Below the pieces are notes generated by a model that saw only the letters and a program-made list of their open reading frames with translations, was not told the origin of the DNA and searched no databases. Positions 57,073 to 64,000 of a stretch of 64,000 bases of DNA are shown in pieces (position 1 is the stretch's first letter; each line of letters opens with the position of its first letter). The DNA is from JAGVPT01 sp035500675 (GTDB taxonomy: Bacteria; Bacteroidota; Ignavibacteria; UBA10030; UBA8401). A program made the position numbers and the translations under genes. Where the stretch lies: the NCBI GenBank assembly GCA_035500675.1, contig DATJXA010000066.1, positions 1 through 64,000 of the forward strand, given 5' to 3'.

Positions 57073-58752
57073 TTACTTCAGCAACATCATTTTCTTCGAC
57101 GCGAACGTGCTTCCGGATGACAACCTGTAGATGTACACTCCGCTGCTTAGTTTGGAAGCATCGAAGGTCACCTCGTGCGTGCCTGCCGCCATCTTGGAAT
57201 CAACCAGCGAGGCTACCTCTTGGCCCAGAATATTGAATACCTTCAACGACACATTTCCGCTTTGCGGTAAGTCAAAGCTGATCTTTGTCGACGGGTTGAA
57301 GGGGTTAGGATAATTCTGGTGTAAGGAGAATGTCGTCGGAATTGTCTGTTTTCCGGACGGTTCGACGTTCGTCAATGCCCATGCCGCTTTCGCCGATGGA
57401 TACCAATTGAGATCGCCTGCCGGGAATCCGCCCGATGCGCCGGTATATGCAGCTGCCGTCGTTTGATACGTTAGGTTTAGCGTATCTTTGTAGTAGGTCC
57501 ATCCCGGACGATAAAAATCGATGTCTGTCGTGAAGCCCGTGTTCACTTTTTGTTTGTTTGCGCCCGCGGGAAGCCAGTACCACGTACAGAAAGGAACCAA
57601 ATTCCTTGTCGGATGTGCGAAGGTAATTGTTTCCTTCGTAAACGCTTTTGTAGAATCCTTTCCTAGTTGAGAATTAATATAATAAGACAAAGGAAGCAGG
57701 TTACCCAACCCGGCAGCGGCATGCGTATCATACCACGCCTGTAGCGCTGGCGTCACAGAATAAAAATTCCCTGACACGTACCATTTTGCGTCGGTCTTCG
57801 GTATTCCTAAACTGTCGGGGTAATTGGTCGGGGGCACGCATCCTACGAAATACATACGGAATGAACCGCTGGGCCCACGCTCGTTTGGATCTCCAAACTC
57901 AGCCTCGCGTACGGCGTCGGTACTGTCGTACCCAAGTGCAAAGTTATCCACAAAGACGTTGTTCGTGATGATAACCGTCTTTCCTAAGATGCCAAGGCCG
58001 AGACAGCCATGCATAGACATTGAATTGACGACGGTATTATGGTCAAACATGAAATAACCGATACCTCCAACGCTCGCGTAATGTCGAACGATGCGATCCG
58101 TTCCATCCGTGAATGTACAATTCTGGAGCGTCACACTATCGACCGATACGTTGCGCAAATCGAGCGGCCTCCCGTTGCCGATGTTCGTTGCCCATAAATT
58201 TCCAGACTGCGCGAACAGTGAATTTGTAATCTTCACCGTGTGCAATGCAACGCTCGTTTGGACAGTCGCGCTCTTCCCGGCGACCAGCATACAGCTATCA
58301 ATCCCGAGATGTAAATTTAGCGCATTCATAAGCACGATGTTCGTCGGTGCCGGAGAAAGAGGTGCGTTAGGAATCAATTGAGCGTAGCCCACCATTGCCA
58401 ACCCTGTAAGGTACAGGTCGCCGTGTGCTTCGAACATTGTTGCCGGATAGGCTCCTGTACCGATATTTTGGTATTCATAAACGACCGGAGGATTTCCGGA
58501 TCCGTATGCTGCCCTCACCCGGAGTGTCCAGCCGGTGTTAAGGATCTTCGTGTTGACGAGATAGACGCTGTCCCTTTCCAGGACGTAGATCCGAGAGCTG
58601 TCATTTCTGGCGCCGGATGCCGTCGTGTCGCCGGCAATGACGTCGTTCAAAAAGCCGGCCGAGCCAACGCCTCCTACAAGCATTTCATGCTGGCTGAAGC
58701 TCAGGCATGGCAGCAGCAGAACAAAAGCCGCTATTGTTAAAATGGTTCTCAT
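57073..58752 (-). CDS. Secreted T9SS beta-helix protein
   Basis: A 559-residue exported protein with a signal peptide (1-20), a parallel beta-helix-like repeat region (about 60-380; runs of TLQNCTFTDG, FMFDHNTVVNS and IITNNVFVDNF) and a T9SS sorting tail (470-559; NYPNPFNPSTKISFDLP ... KKMMLLK). Beta-helices of this style are typical of polysaccharide lyases or esterases, but no catalytic motif is seen, so it could instead be a binding protein. AGGAGG precedes the ATG. It follows the TonB-dependent receptor after 78 bases and ends at a terminator. Confidence 0.72.
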   Translation of the reverse strand: MRTILTIAAFVLLLPCLSFSQHEMLVGGVGSAGFLNDVIAGDTTASGARNDSSRIYVLERDSVYLVNTKILNTGWTLRVRAAYGSGNPPVVYEYQNIGTGAYPATMFEAHGDLYLTGLAMVGYAQLIPNAPLSPAPTNIVLMNALNLHLGIDSCMLVAGKSATVQTSVALHTVKITNSLFAQSGNLWATNIGNGRPLDLRNVSVDSVTLQNCTFTDGTDRIVRHYASVGGIGYFMFDHNTVVNSMSMHGCLGLGILGKTVIITNNVFVDNFALGYDSTDAVREAEFGDPNERGPSGSFRMYFVGCVPPTNYPDSLGIPKTDAKWYVSGNFYSVTPALQAWYDTHAAAGLGNLLPLSYYINSQLGKDSTKAFTKETITFAHPTRNLVPFCTWYWLPAGANKQKVNTGFTTDIDFYRPGWTYYKDTLNLTYQTTAAAYTGASGGFPAGDLNWYPSAKAAWALTNVEPSGKQTIPTTFSLHQNYPNPFNPSTKISFDLPQSGNVSLKVFNILGQEVASLVDSKMAAGTHEVTFDASKLSSGVYIYRLSSGSTFASKKMMLLK

Positions 58753-58830
58753 TGTTACCTCCTTGTAATTAATGAGTACGGTGGATTATGGTGATGTTGA
58801 ATCTGGAGCTTAAAACGTTCGTCCATTCTT

Positions 58831-61800
58831 TTATAGATCGATTCTAACCCCAAGGTCTGCGCCAAAACCATACTTATTGTTCGTATTCGGCAGATCCCAC
58901 TCGGGATGGTAGCGGTCTACATAACTGTTACCCTCTTGCGCGTTCGTGATATTATTAAGATTCAATAGAACGGAGATGTGATCTGTTATTTTTTGTTTTA
59001 GAGCGATGTCAATTTTTGTGAAACTGTCCTCTACGATGTCGCTCCGACTATCTGAAGAAAAGCTGCTGTTGTAGCTTCCTTGGTAAAAACCTGAAATCCT
59101 GAAGGAAAAACCGTCAATATCGTATCCCAGCGAGGCATTCCCGAAAAATTCAGGCTGGTCCTCCAATTTTTCCTTCTTCTCAACGATGACATTGACAGGA
59201 TTGGGAATTTTTCCTACGAAAGGAATGGTGACATACGTTGTTTCGATCGAGGAAGTCCACAAGTATGCTTGTGAACGAACGATAGAGAAATTGTAGTTTA
59301 GCACGATATTTTTCAGATAGCCCGGCAGAAATCCGAAGTTCGCCTGATGTTCAACTTCAAAACCCCAGACAAGAGTCGGATGTGTAGAATTGTATGGAGC
59401 TGTCAGATCATATCCGGTATTGACCGGCCACGGATCTTTCCATTTGAGGCCCAAAGTGTCTATGGCGGCTTGGCTTTGAACGGGAACCCCATTTACGATG
59501 TGGTACATGTTCTTGATTACTTTATAAAAAGCAGAGACGGAAAAAAGTCCGATATCGTTTCCATAGAATTGAGTCTGAAGTTCATAGTTCCACGCATCGG
59601 CATTCTTAAGGTCAGGATTGCCCAGTGTTAAAACATCGCCGCTTGCCGATTGCGCCACGTACTTTGCCAGACGCATATTGAAATCTGGTCGAGCAATTGC
59701 TTCATACGCAGCGAGCCGAATGTTCATAAAATCTAACGGGCGGACAATTCCCTGCACATTTGGAAGGACGATCGTTTCCGAATGATTCGCTGTTGTGTCA
59801 TGCAATATCCCTTGCGGGAATGGGAATCCGCTGATGGGATTTGGCGTAAACTTCGAGGTGTAATCATTATTGTCGGCTTCAATGCGAGCCCCCAGGATGA
59901 GAGACACTTCGCGGCCGAAGTTGAACGTATTCATGGCATAGCCCGCGGAGACTCTTTCGGTGATGCTGTATCCATTTCCGTCAACTTGATTGTCCCTGTA
60001 ATATTCCGGCTCTCCGCCTGACGCATCTGTCACGCCGTTGATATTGAGTTGGCGCCACAGTTCCAAGGCGTCTCGGTCGATGAGTGGGTATAAAGAATAT
60101 TTTCCATAAATTGAACGCGACGGCGGATTGGGGTCGAGAAAATTTGAGAAGATGACCCGTCCTCCCACAAGCTTGTAATTTAAAACTCTCGGATCTTTGG
60201 GCCCGATCGATCCGTCGGGCAAACGTTGTAGCGTGGGATAGTTATACAGGTAATAGTTAGCCCGAAATTCTTCTTCCTGGTCGGTCCGGCTTACCTGCCG
60301 GTACTTACCTCCAAATTTAAATACGCCTGAAAGGTTGTCTGCCAGAGAGTATTCTTTTTTCAGGTCGAGCGAGCCTGTATATTCGTTATCGGCGTTCGCC
60401 TGATAATAATCATTCGCTTGATTAAGAATCGCTGCGTTAAAATTGTCGAACGCATACGGCACCCAATCCTCGACGGGACCTTTCAGAAGGTTGGTCGGTA
60501 CATCTTTCATGCCAGACGAGGGGGTGGAAGATTCCGTAAAGTTTAGTTCAAAGTCATACGGGTCGTGACTTTGCGACCGCGCAAAAGCCGCATTCCATGT
60601 TTCCTCGAAGCCCAGTAAATAATTGTCGCCATGCAGCGACGTATTAAACGTTGAGATGTCTGTCGTGCGATCGCGATAATCGTATGCAACGCCGCCATTC
60701 GGCACGTATGTTCTATAGGAGGTCAGGTAGTCGCGGGACGTTTGATCAAAGACCGTATTAAATCTCACCGACCCGCTGTCCGGCGTGTCATAATCAAAAA
60801 GCAAGCTTCCCCCTCCACGTTTTCGGATCTCATTTGTATATATCGGCTCAAACTGAGTTATCTCATAGTCATTTCCGCTTTTAAACCCGGTGAGGTCGTA
60901 CGTGTAATCTGTCGATTCGTTACTGCGGATAAGCCGCTCAAGATTCCCGGAGGCTTGAATGCCGAGACGGTCGTCGAAGAAGCGTTCGCCGTACCGGCCG
61001 GAAAAGTTATACTGATTTGTCGACTTATCGAGGGCGTTGTAGGAGCCAATCGGTTCAAGACGAAGGAGGCGTTCCGAAGGAGCTTTCTTTGTCACGAGGT
61101 TTACCGTTCCAGCAATTGCGTCGCCGTCTTTATCTGCGGTGAGCGCTTTTGACAACTCAATCCCCGCAAGCGACCCTTGTGCGATCGTGCTCAAGTCGAC
61201 GCCCTGATCGTTTTCGTCTGTCGACGCAATTCTCACACCGTCAACAGTTACGGTAGAGAACTTCGGGCTCATCCCGCGGAGAACTACTTGACTTGCCTCG
61301 CCACCGCTCCGCAAAAGTGAAACGCCCGGCAGTCTGCCGATGGCCTCCGCCGCGTTGGCATCGGGCAGCTCCTGGATCTTTTCTTCCGAAACGACATTCT
61401 CGATTGTCGTCGCGGTGAGCTGTTGGTTGATCGCGGCCATTTGCCCGCTCATTTGGCCCGTGACAACAACCTCTTTACCCCTGATGATCGCCGGTTTCAG
61501 GAGGACATTCAATTGTATCGAAGTGTTTTTTGTGAAATCAACGTCGATCGTTTGCGGCTCATATCCGATACAAGATACTTTTACGCGGAACGCTCGCTGC
61601 GGAATTCCCGTGATCCGATACTCACCGTCGATATCTGTCGCGGAGCCGATGGCCGTGCCGGTGAGAAATACGTTCACACCGATGATGACGTCGTGTGTGG
61701 TAGAGTCAGTGACCACTCCTTGCAGCGTGCATTGTGCAAAAGCGGCAAGCGGTGTCAAGAAAAGCACCAACAGAAAAAGCACTGCGGAAAGCGTTTTCAT
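58831..61800 (-). CDS. TonB-dependent receptor with carboxypeptidase-regulatory domain
   Basis: A 989-residue outer-membrane receptor importing oligosaccharides or other large ligands with TonB energy. Signal peptide (1-23); carboxypeptidase-regulatory-like beta-sandwich (24-110, CTLQGVVTDSTTH...GEYRITGIP); plug (about 120-230; AAEAIGRLPGVSLLRSGGEAS) and a 22-strand barrel. The plug resembles the TonB-Xanth-Caul class more than SusC. No SusD lies beside it. The ATG at 61800 has GGAGGCC upstream; in-frame extension to 61947 is dropped as lacking a signal peptide. First gene of the polymer-uptake operon, next to a LacI regulator. Confidence 0.9.
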   Translation of the reverse strand: MKTLSAVLFLLVLFLTPLAAFAQCTLQGVVTDSTTHDVIIGVNVFLTGTAIGSATDIDGEYRITGIPQRAFRVKVSCIGYEPQTIDVDFTKNTSIQLNVLLKPAIIRGKEVVVTGQMSGQMAAINQQLTATTIENVVSEEKIQELPDANAAEAIGRLPGVSLLRSGGEASQVVLRGMSPKFSTVTVDGVRIASTDENDQGVDLSTIAQGSLAGIELSKALTADKDGDAIAGTVNLVTKKAPSERLLRLEPIGSYNALDKSTNQYNFSGRYGERFFDDRLGIQASGNLERLIRSNESTDYTYDLTGFKSGNDYEITQFEPIYTNEIRKRGGGSLLFDYDTPDSGSVRFNTVFDQTSRDYLTSYRTYVPNGGVAYDYRDRTTDISTFNTSLHGDNYLLGFEETWNAAFARSQSHDPYDFELNFTESSTPSSGMKDVPTNLLKGPVEDWVPYAFDNFNAAILNQANDYYQANADNEYTGSLDLKKEYSLADNLSGVFKFGGKYRQVSRTDQEEEFRANYYLYNYPTLQRLPDGSIGPKDPRVLNYKLVGGRVIFSNFLDPNPPSRSIYGKYSLYPLIDRDALELWRQLNINGVTDASGGEPEYYRDNQVDGNGYSITERVSAGYAMNTFNFGREVSLILGARIEADNNDYTSKFTPNPISGFPFPQGILHDTTANHSETIVLPNVQGIVRPLDFMNIRLAAYEAIARPDFNMRLAKYVAQSASGDVLTLGNPDLKNADAWNYELQTQFYGNDIGLFSVSAFYKVIKNMYHIVNGVPVQSQAAIDTLGLKWKDPWPVNTGYDLTAPYNSTHPTLVWGFEVEHQANFGFLPGYLKNIVLNYNFSIVRSQAYLWTSSIETTYVTIPFVGKIPNPVNVIVEKKEKLEDQPEFFGNASLGYDIDGFSFRISGFYQGSYNSSFSSDSRSDIVEDSFTKIDIALKQKITDHISVLLNLNNITNAQEGNSYVDRYHPEWDLPNTNNKYGFGADLGVRIDL

Positions 61801-62064
61801 AGAGATGGCCTCCGATAGTAAGATGGAAAGACGATTACAATTCTGTGCGATTACCGAGCATCGATATTTCGTACGCCGATTGTTGTCACCGCCTAACACC
61901 ACTCCGCAGAAAACATTCACCCTTGCACCGGGCAGGACAATCTTCAAGCCCTTTCAGGAATTCATTTTTAGCTTACCATAAAACGGACGGCAAATCGCTG
62001 ATTCAACAGGAGAACATTCGAACAGGCTCGCCCCCCGTTGAGCGCTGACGGCAGTAAACGGATG
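61801..62064. other. Gap between lacI and the receptor gene
   Basis: The gap contains the promoter of the receptor operon. An ATCGAT-centred stretch (near 61859) weakly resembles the LacI operator half-sites seen at 63072-63095 but is not a full match. No other structure was recognised. Confidence 0.35.
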
Positions 62065-63066
62065 CTACGTTGATTGTCGGATGATGAGCTGCGTATCCAT
62101 CACGAGCGTTTTGGGTCCTGTCACCTTATGGTGAATCGTGTCGATCAAGGTGTGAGCAGATGTTCTTCCCATCTCGACTGAAGGTTGATTGACGGTAGAA
62201 AAAGGAGGATCGAGAAGGCTTGAAATTCTTGTGTTGCCAAACCCTATTACGGCAATGTCCTTTGGAATGCGTAAACCAGCTTCTCTGATTCTTTGGAATG
62301 CGCCGATGGCAACCGGATCGTTCACGGCAAAAAGCGCTTGTGGCATTTCTCCGCCTTTGAGCAGTACGTCCATTGCTTGATAGCCATCCTGTTCTTCAAG
62401 ACCGCCATGCTGGACGTCACCGTTCGGCCTCGGAAGGCGATGAAGTTCCAGCGCATCCAAGTACCCCTTGAGGCGTCTGTCAGAAATAGCGAGATGCTGA
62501 GGTCCGGCAAAGTGCGCAATCTTTTTATAGCCTCGCTCGATGAGGTGGTTGACGGCGTCGAATGCTCCTTTGCGGTCGTCGATGATGACTTTGCTTGCTT
62601 CGATATCGTCGCACGCGCGATCAAAAAACACGATAGGGATCTTACGGTTGAGGAAGCTTTGGAAATGCTCGCTGGATTTTGTGTTCTGAGCAATCGAAAC
62701 GATCAGGCCGGCAACTCGATGATGCATGAGCAGGTTTGCGTTCACAACTTCCGTTTCATAGTCTTCGTTCGATTGACAAAGAAGGATCGTATATCCCGCC
62801 CGGTTTGCCACCTGTTCTATTCCACTGATCGCCGATGAAAAAAAATCGTTCTTGATGAGCGGGACGATGACGCCGATCGTCTTCGTTTGACTCCTCTTCA
62901 AACTTAGCGCAATCGTGTTAGGAAAGTACTGGAGCTCTGTTGCGGCCTTCCTGACCCTCGCCTTGGTCTCATCCTTAATATCCGGATGGTTGCTCAATGC
63001 ACGTGAGACGGTGGAAGCCGAGACGCCTAGCTTCTTTGCGACGTCAAAAATGGTTGTTTGCTTCAT
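62065..63066 (-). CDS. LacI-family transcriptional regulator
   Basis: A 333-residue repressor. Helix-turn-helix at TIFDVAKKLGVSASTVSRALS, hinge helix with PNTIALSLKR, then a periplasmic-binding-protein-like effector domain (KTIGVIVP, then PIVFFDRAC and the late VIGFGNTRIS). It would bind a sugar ligand and control the adjacent carbohydrate operons. The ATG at 63066 gives the classical MKQTTIFDVAKKLG start; a TTG 9 bases upstream is in frame. Its own promoter carries two operators directly ahead of the start, indicating autoregulation. Confidence 0.92.
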   Translation of the reverse strand: MKQTTIFDVAKKLGVSASTVSRALSNHPDIKDETKARVRKAATELQYFPNTIALSLKRSQTKTIGVIVPLIKNDFFSSAISGIEQVANRAGYTILLCQSNEDYETEVVNANLLMHHRVAGLIVSIAQNTKSSEHFQSFLNRKIPIVFFDRACDDIEASKVIIDDRKGAFDAVNHLIERGYKKIAHFAGPQHLAISDRRLKGYLDALELHRLPRPNGDVQHGGLEEQDGYQAMDVLLKGGEMPQALFAVNDPVAIGAFQRIREAGLRIPKDIAVIGFGNTRISSLLDPPFSTVNQPSVEMGRTSAHTLIDTIHHKVTGPKTLVMDTQLIIRQST

Positions 63067-63071
63067 TTTAT

Positions 63072-63095
63072 GCAATCGATTGCGGTATCGATTGC
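63072..63095. promoter_or_regulatory. Double LacI-type operator
   Basis: GCAATCGATTGC (63072-63083), a perfect palindrome with the central CG typical of LacI-family operators, is followed by GGTATCGATTGC (63084-63095), matching at 10 of 12 bases. Both lie between the -10 and the start codon of the lacI gene, so binding would block transcription. Confidence 0.72.
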
Positions 63096-63124
63096 TATAT
63101 GCAAAAGTATAAATGTAATGTCAA
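63096..63124 (-). promoter_or_regulatory. Predicted promoter of lacI
   Basis: On the minus strand TTGACA (63119-63124) and CATATA (63096-63101) are separated by exactly 17 bases. The predicted transcript start would be about 20-25 bases upstream of the ATG at 63066, with both operators at or just downstream of the start point. Confidence 0.6.
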
Positions 63125-63265
63125 GTATTTTTTTATTTTTCAGCAGAAAAGTCAGAAAATTGACCAATTTTGGCGTTTTTTAAAGACTTAGCGAAGGGGT
63201 GCCACAAATTGGTATTGAGGAGTATCTGGCTACTTAAAGAAGCGATGTGAGGACGCCAGAGGTAG

Positions 63266-63385
63266 TGGTACGTTTTGCCATTTCCTTCCACCGTTATATG
63301 GATTCCCGCCAGAAGCATGCGGGCATGACGAACGCTGAGTCTGCGTCATTCCCGAACGTTTCTATCGGGAATCCAAAACGTACCA
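63266..63385. repeat. Nested palindromic element (MITE-like)
   Basis: Three nested inverted repeats share one centre: outer TGGTACGTTTTG / CAAAACGTACCA (63266-63277, 63374-63385), middle TGGATTCCCG / CGGGAATCCA (63299-63308, 63366-63375) and inner CATGACG / CGTCATT (63324-63330, 63344-63350). The GGATTCCCG...GGGAATCC core is of the dispersed palindromic kind known from many bacteria. No transposase is present. Confidence 0.65.
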
Positions 63386-63417
63386 TTATCACGCCGGGAA
63401 CAGCCGAGACTGTCTGG

Positions 63418-63813
63418 TCAGCGAGAGCAAAATTGCTTTAACCATTCTCTCGCTTCTCGGTCGTTCGAAAATGACTTCATCGGTATTGGGGGCGGTTTGA
63501 ATGCGAACAACAAATTCATAATGAGTTTTGCCAGCCCGGGTCGAGAGACCATCGCCATCGCAGAATAAATGTCCGACAGGTGTTCAGTCGAAAATTTCTG
63601 AGTTGCTTTGTCGGGCACAGGAGAGTTGCACAAATAGATCAACAAAGGAACTTGCTTGTTGCCCGTGATGCGTTTGACCAAGGAAATATTTTCAGAGATG
63701 TTTTGAACGGTCCGCTTCGGATCTTTTGATAGCGAGTTTAAGATGCCGTTCTCGTCCATCCAATACGTCGCTATCTCTCCCTCAAAAACTTCTACGTGGT
63801 CGGGCGGCTTCAT
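63418..63813 (-). CDS. STAS/SpoIIAA-like small protein (DUF7793-like)
   Basis: A 131-residue cytoplasmic protein whose layout (short acidic N-terminus, GEIATYWMDENGIL strand, alternating helices and strands, closing KSFSNDREAREWLKQF helix) matches the STAS/SpoIIAA-like family annotated as DUF7793. Function is unknown. The ATG at 63813 is preceded by GAAGGA; another in-frame ATG 24 bases upstream lacks similarity. It follows kduI by 41 bases on the same strand. Confidence 0.6.
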   Translation of the reverse strand: MKPPDHVEVFEGEIATYWMDENGILNSLSKDPKRTVQNISENISLVKRITGNKQVPLLIYLCNSPVPDKATQKFSTEHLSDIYSAMAMVSRPGLAKLIMNLLFAFKPPPIPMKSFSNDREAREWLKQFCSR

Positions 63814-63854
63814 TCCGTCTTTCTGTCCTTCGATCACATTAGGGAGGACAATCT

Positions 63855-64000
63855 TTATCCTATCGATTTCATCTCTACCCAGTCCATATCGTCAAACGCC
63901 TGATTCTCCCCTCCCATAGCCCAAATGAAAGAATAGTTTTGAGTGCCGACCCCGGAATGAATAGACCAGCTCGGTGAAATGACAGCCTGCCTATTACGAA
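63855..64000 (-). CDS. kduI: 5-dehydro-4-deoxy-D-glucuronate isomerase, C-terminal part
   Basis: The minus strand at the right edge reads the last 48 residues of KduI: QAVISPSWSIHSGVGTQNY, then SFIWAMGGENQAFDDMDWV and the stop at 63855-63857. The match to the KduI C-terminus (SPPWSIHSGVGT, FIWGMVGEN, FDDMD) is unmistakable. KduI isomerises 4-deoxy-L-threo-5-hexosulose uronate in pectin catabolism, directly after KdgF. The rest of the gene lies outside the window. Confidence 0.9.
   Translation of the reverse strand, partial: RNRQAVISPSWSIHSGVGTQNYSFIWAMGGENQAFDDMDWVEMKSIG

Larger units (their letters stand above)
63067..63417. other. Regulatory gap before lacI
   Basis: The 351-base gap holds the lacI promoter and operators on its left and a nested palindromic element (63266-63385) on its right. 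No coding region is supported. Confidence 0.55.

Noticed and set aside
58831..61800. SusC-type receptor with SusD partner
   Set aside because: The plug is closer to the TonB-Xanth-Caul class and no SusD lies beside it.

Overview
The window looks like a chromosomal segment of a Bacteroidota / Ignavibacteriota-type bacterium. The evidence is direct but indirect in taxonomy: two intact proteins and one orphan remnant carry type IX secretion (T9SS, 'YPNPFNPST...' plus a terminal KMMLLK-like stretch) sorting tails, the outer-membrane receptor is a TonB-dependent carboxypeptidase-regulatory/plug/barrel protein, and gene content matches that group. No rRNA, tRNA, CRISPR array, insertion sequence or phage gene was found.

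Left part (1-8.8 kb, + strand): an envelope-polysaccharide cluster: GT2 glycosyltransferase, O-antigen ligase/polymerase-like membrane protein, a fused double GT4 glycosyltransferase, a hybrid sensor-kinase-like protein whose kinase core is degenerate but whose receiver is intact, a low-molecular-weight tyrosine phosphatase abutting it, and a mannose-1-phosphate guanylyltransferase-like enzyme. From 9.1 to 12 kb are small membrane, lipoprotein and LysM proteins, plus an orphan T9SS tail lying beyond a terminator.

Middle (12-25.7 kb): housekeeping genes in mixed orientation: a two-receiver/ATP-grasp (PPDK_N) fusion, NADP-type glutamate dehydrogenase, peptidase T, an OPT oligopeptide transporter, a zinc-ribbon microprotein, an esterase, a TPR protein, a lectin-fold secreted protein and a phosphodiesterase-like protein. 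Four intergenic gaps here hold palindromic elements of similar composition.

Right part (25.7-64 kb): about 38 kb on the minus strand forming a pectin / rhamnogalacturonan and deoxyhexose utilisation locus. In transcription order it contains the end of kduI, a STAS-like small protein, a LacI regulator with its own promoter and double operator, a TonB-dependent receptor with a T9SS beta-helix protein (ended by a terminator), then secreted enzymes (GH79, GH28, SGNH esterase, an unassigned large hydrolase, a lyase-like protein, GH95/DUF5703-like, PQQ-type sugar dehydrogenase with T9SS tail, GH105, GH29 fucosidase, GH27 galactosidase), then a tightly coupled catabolic block (class II aldolase, rhaB, larA-like, bifunctional rhamnulose-1-phosphate aldolase/lactaldehyde dehydrogenase, fucI, a secreted tandem rhamnose mutarotase, an SSS sugar symporter, galM) and finally heparinase-like lyase, kdgF-like cupin and a second GH28. 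There is no SusD next to the receptor. The logic appears to be: polymer trimming outside the cell, mutarotation and symport of freed L-rhamnose/L-fucose/galactose, isomerase-kinase-aldolase breakdown to DHAP and L-lactaldehyde/L-lactate, with LarA possibly interconverting lactate stereoisomers, and uronate products going through KdgF and KduI.
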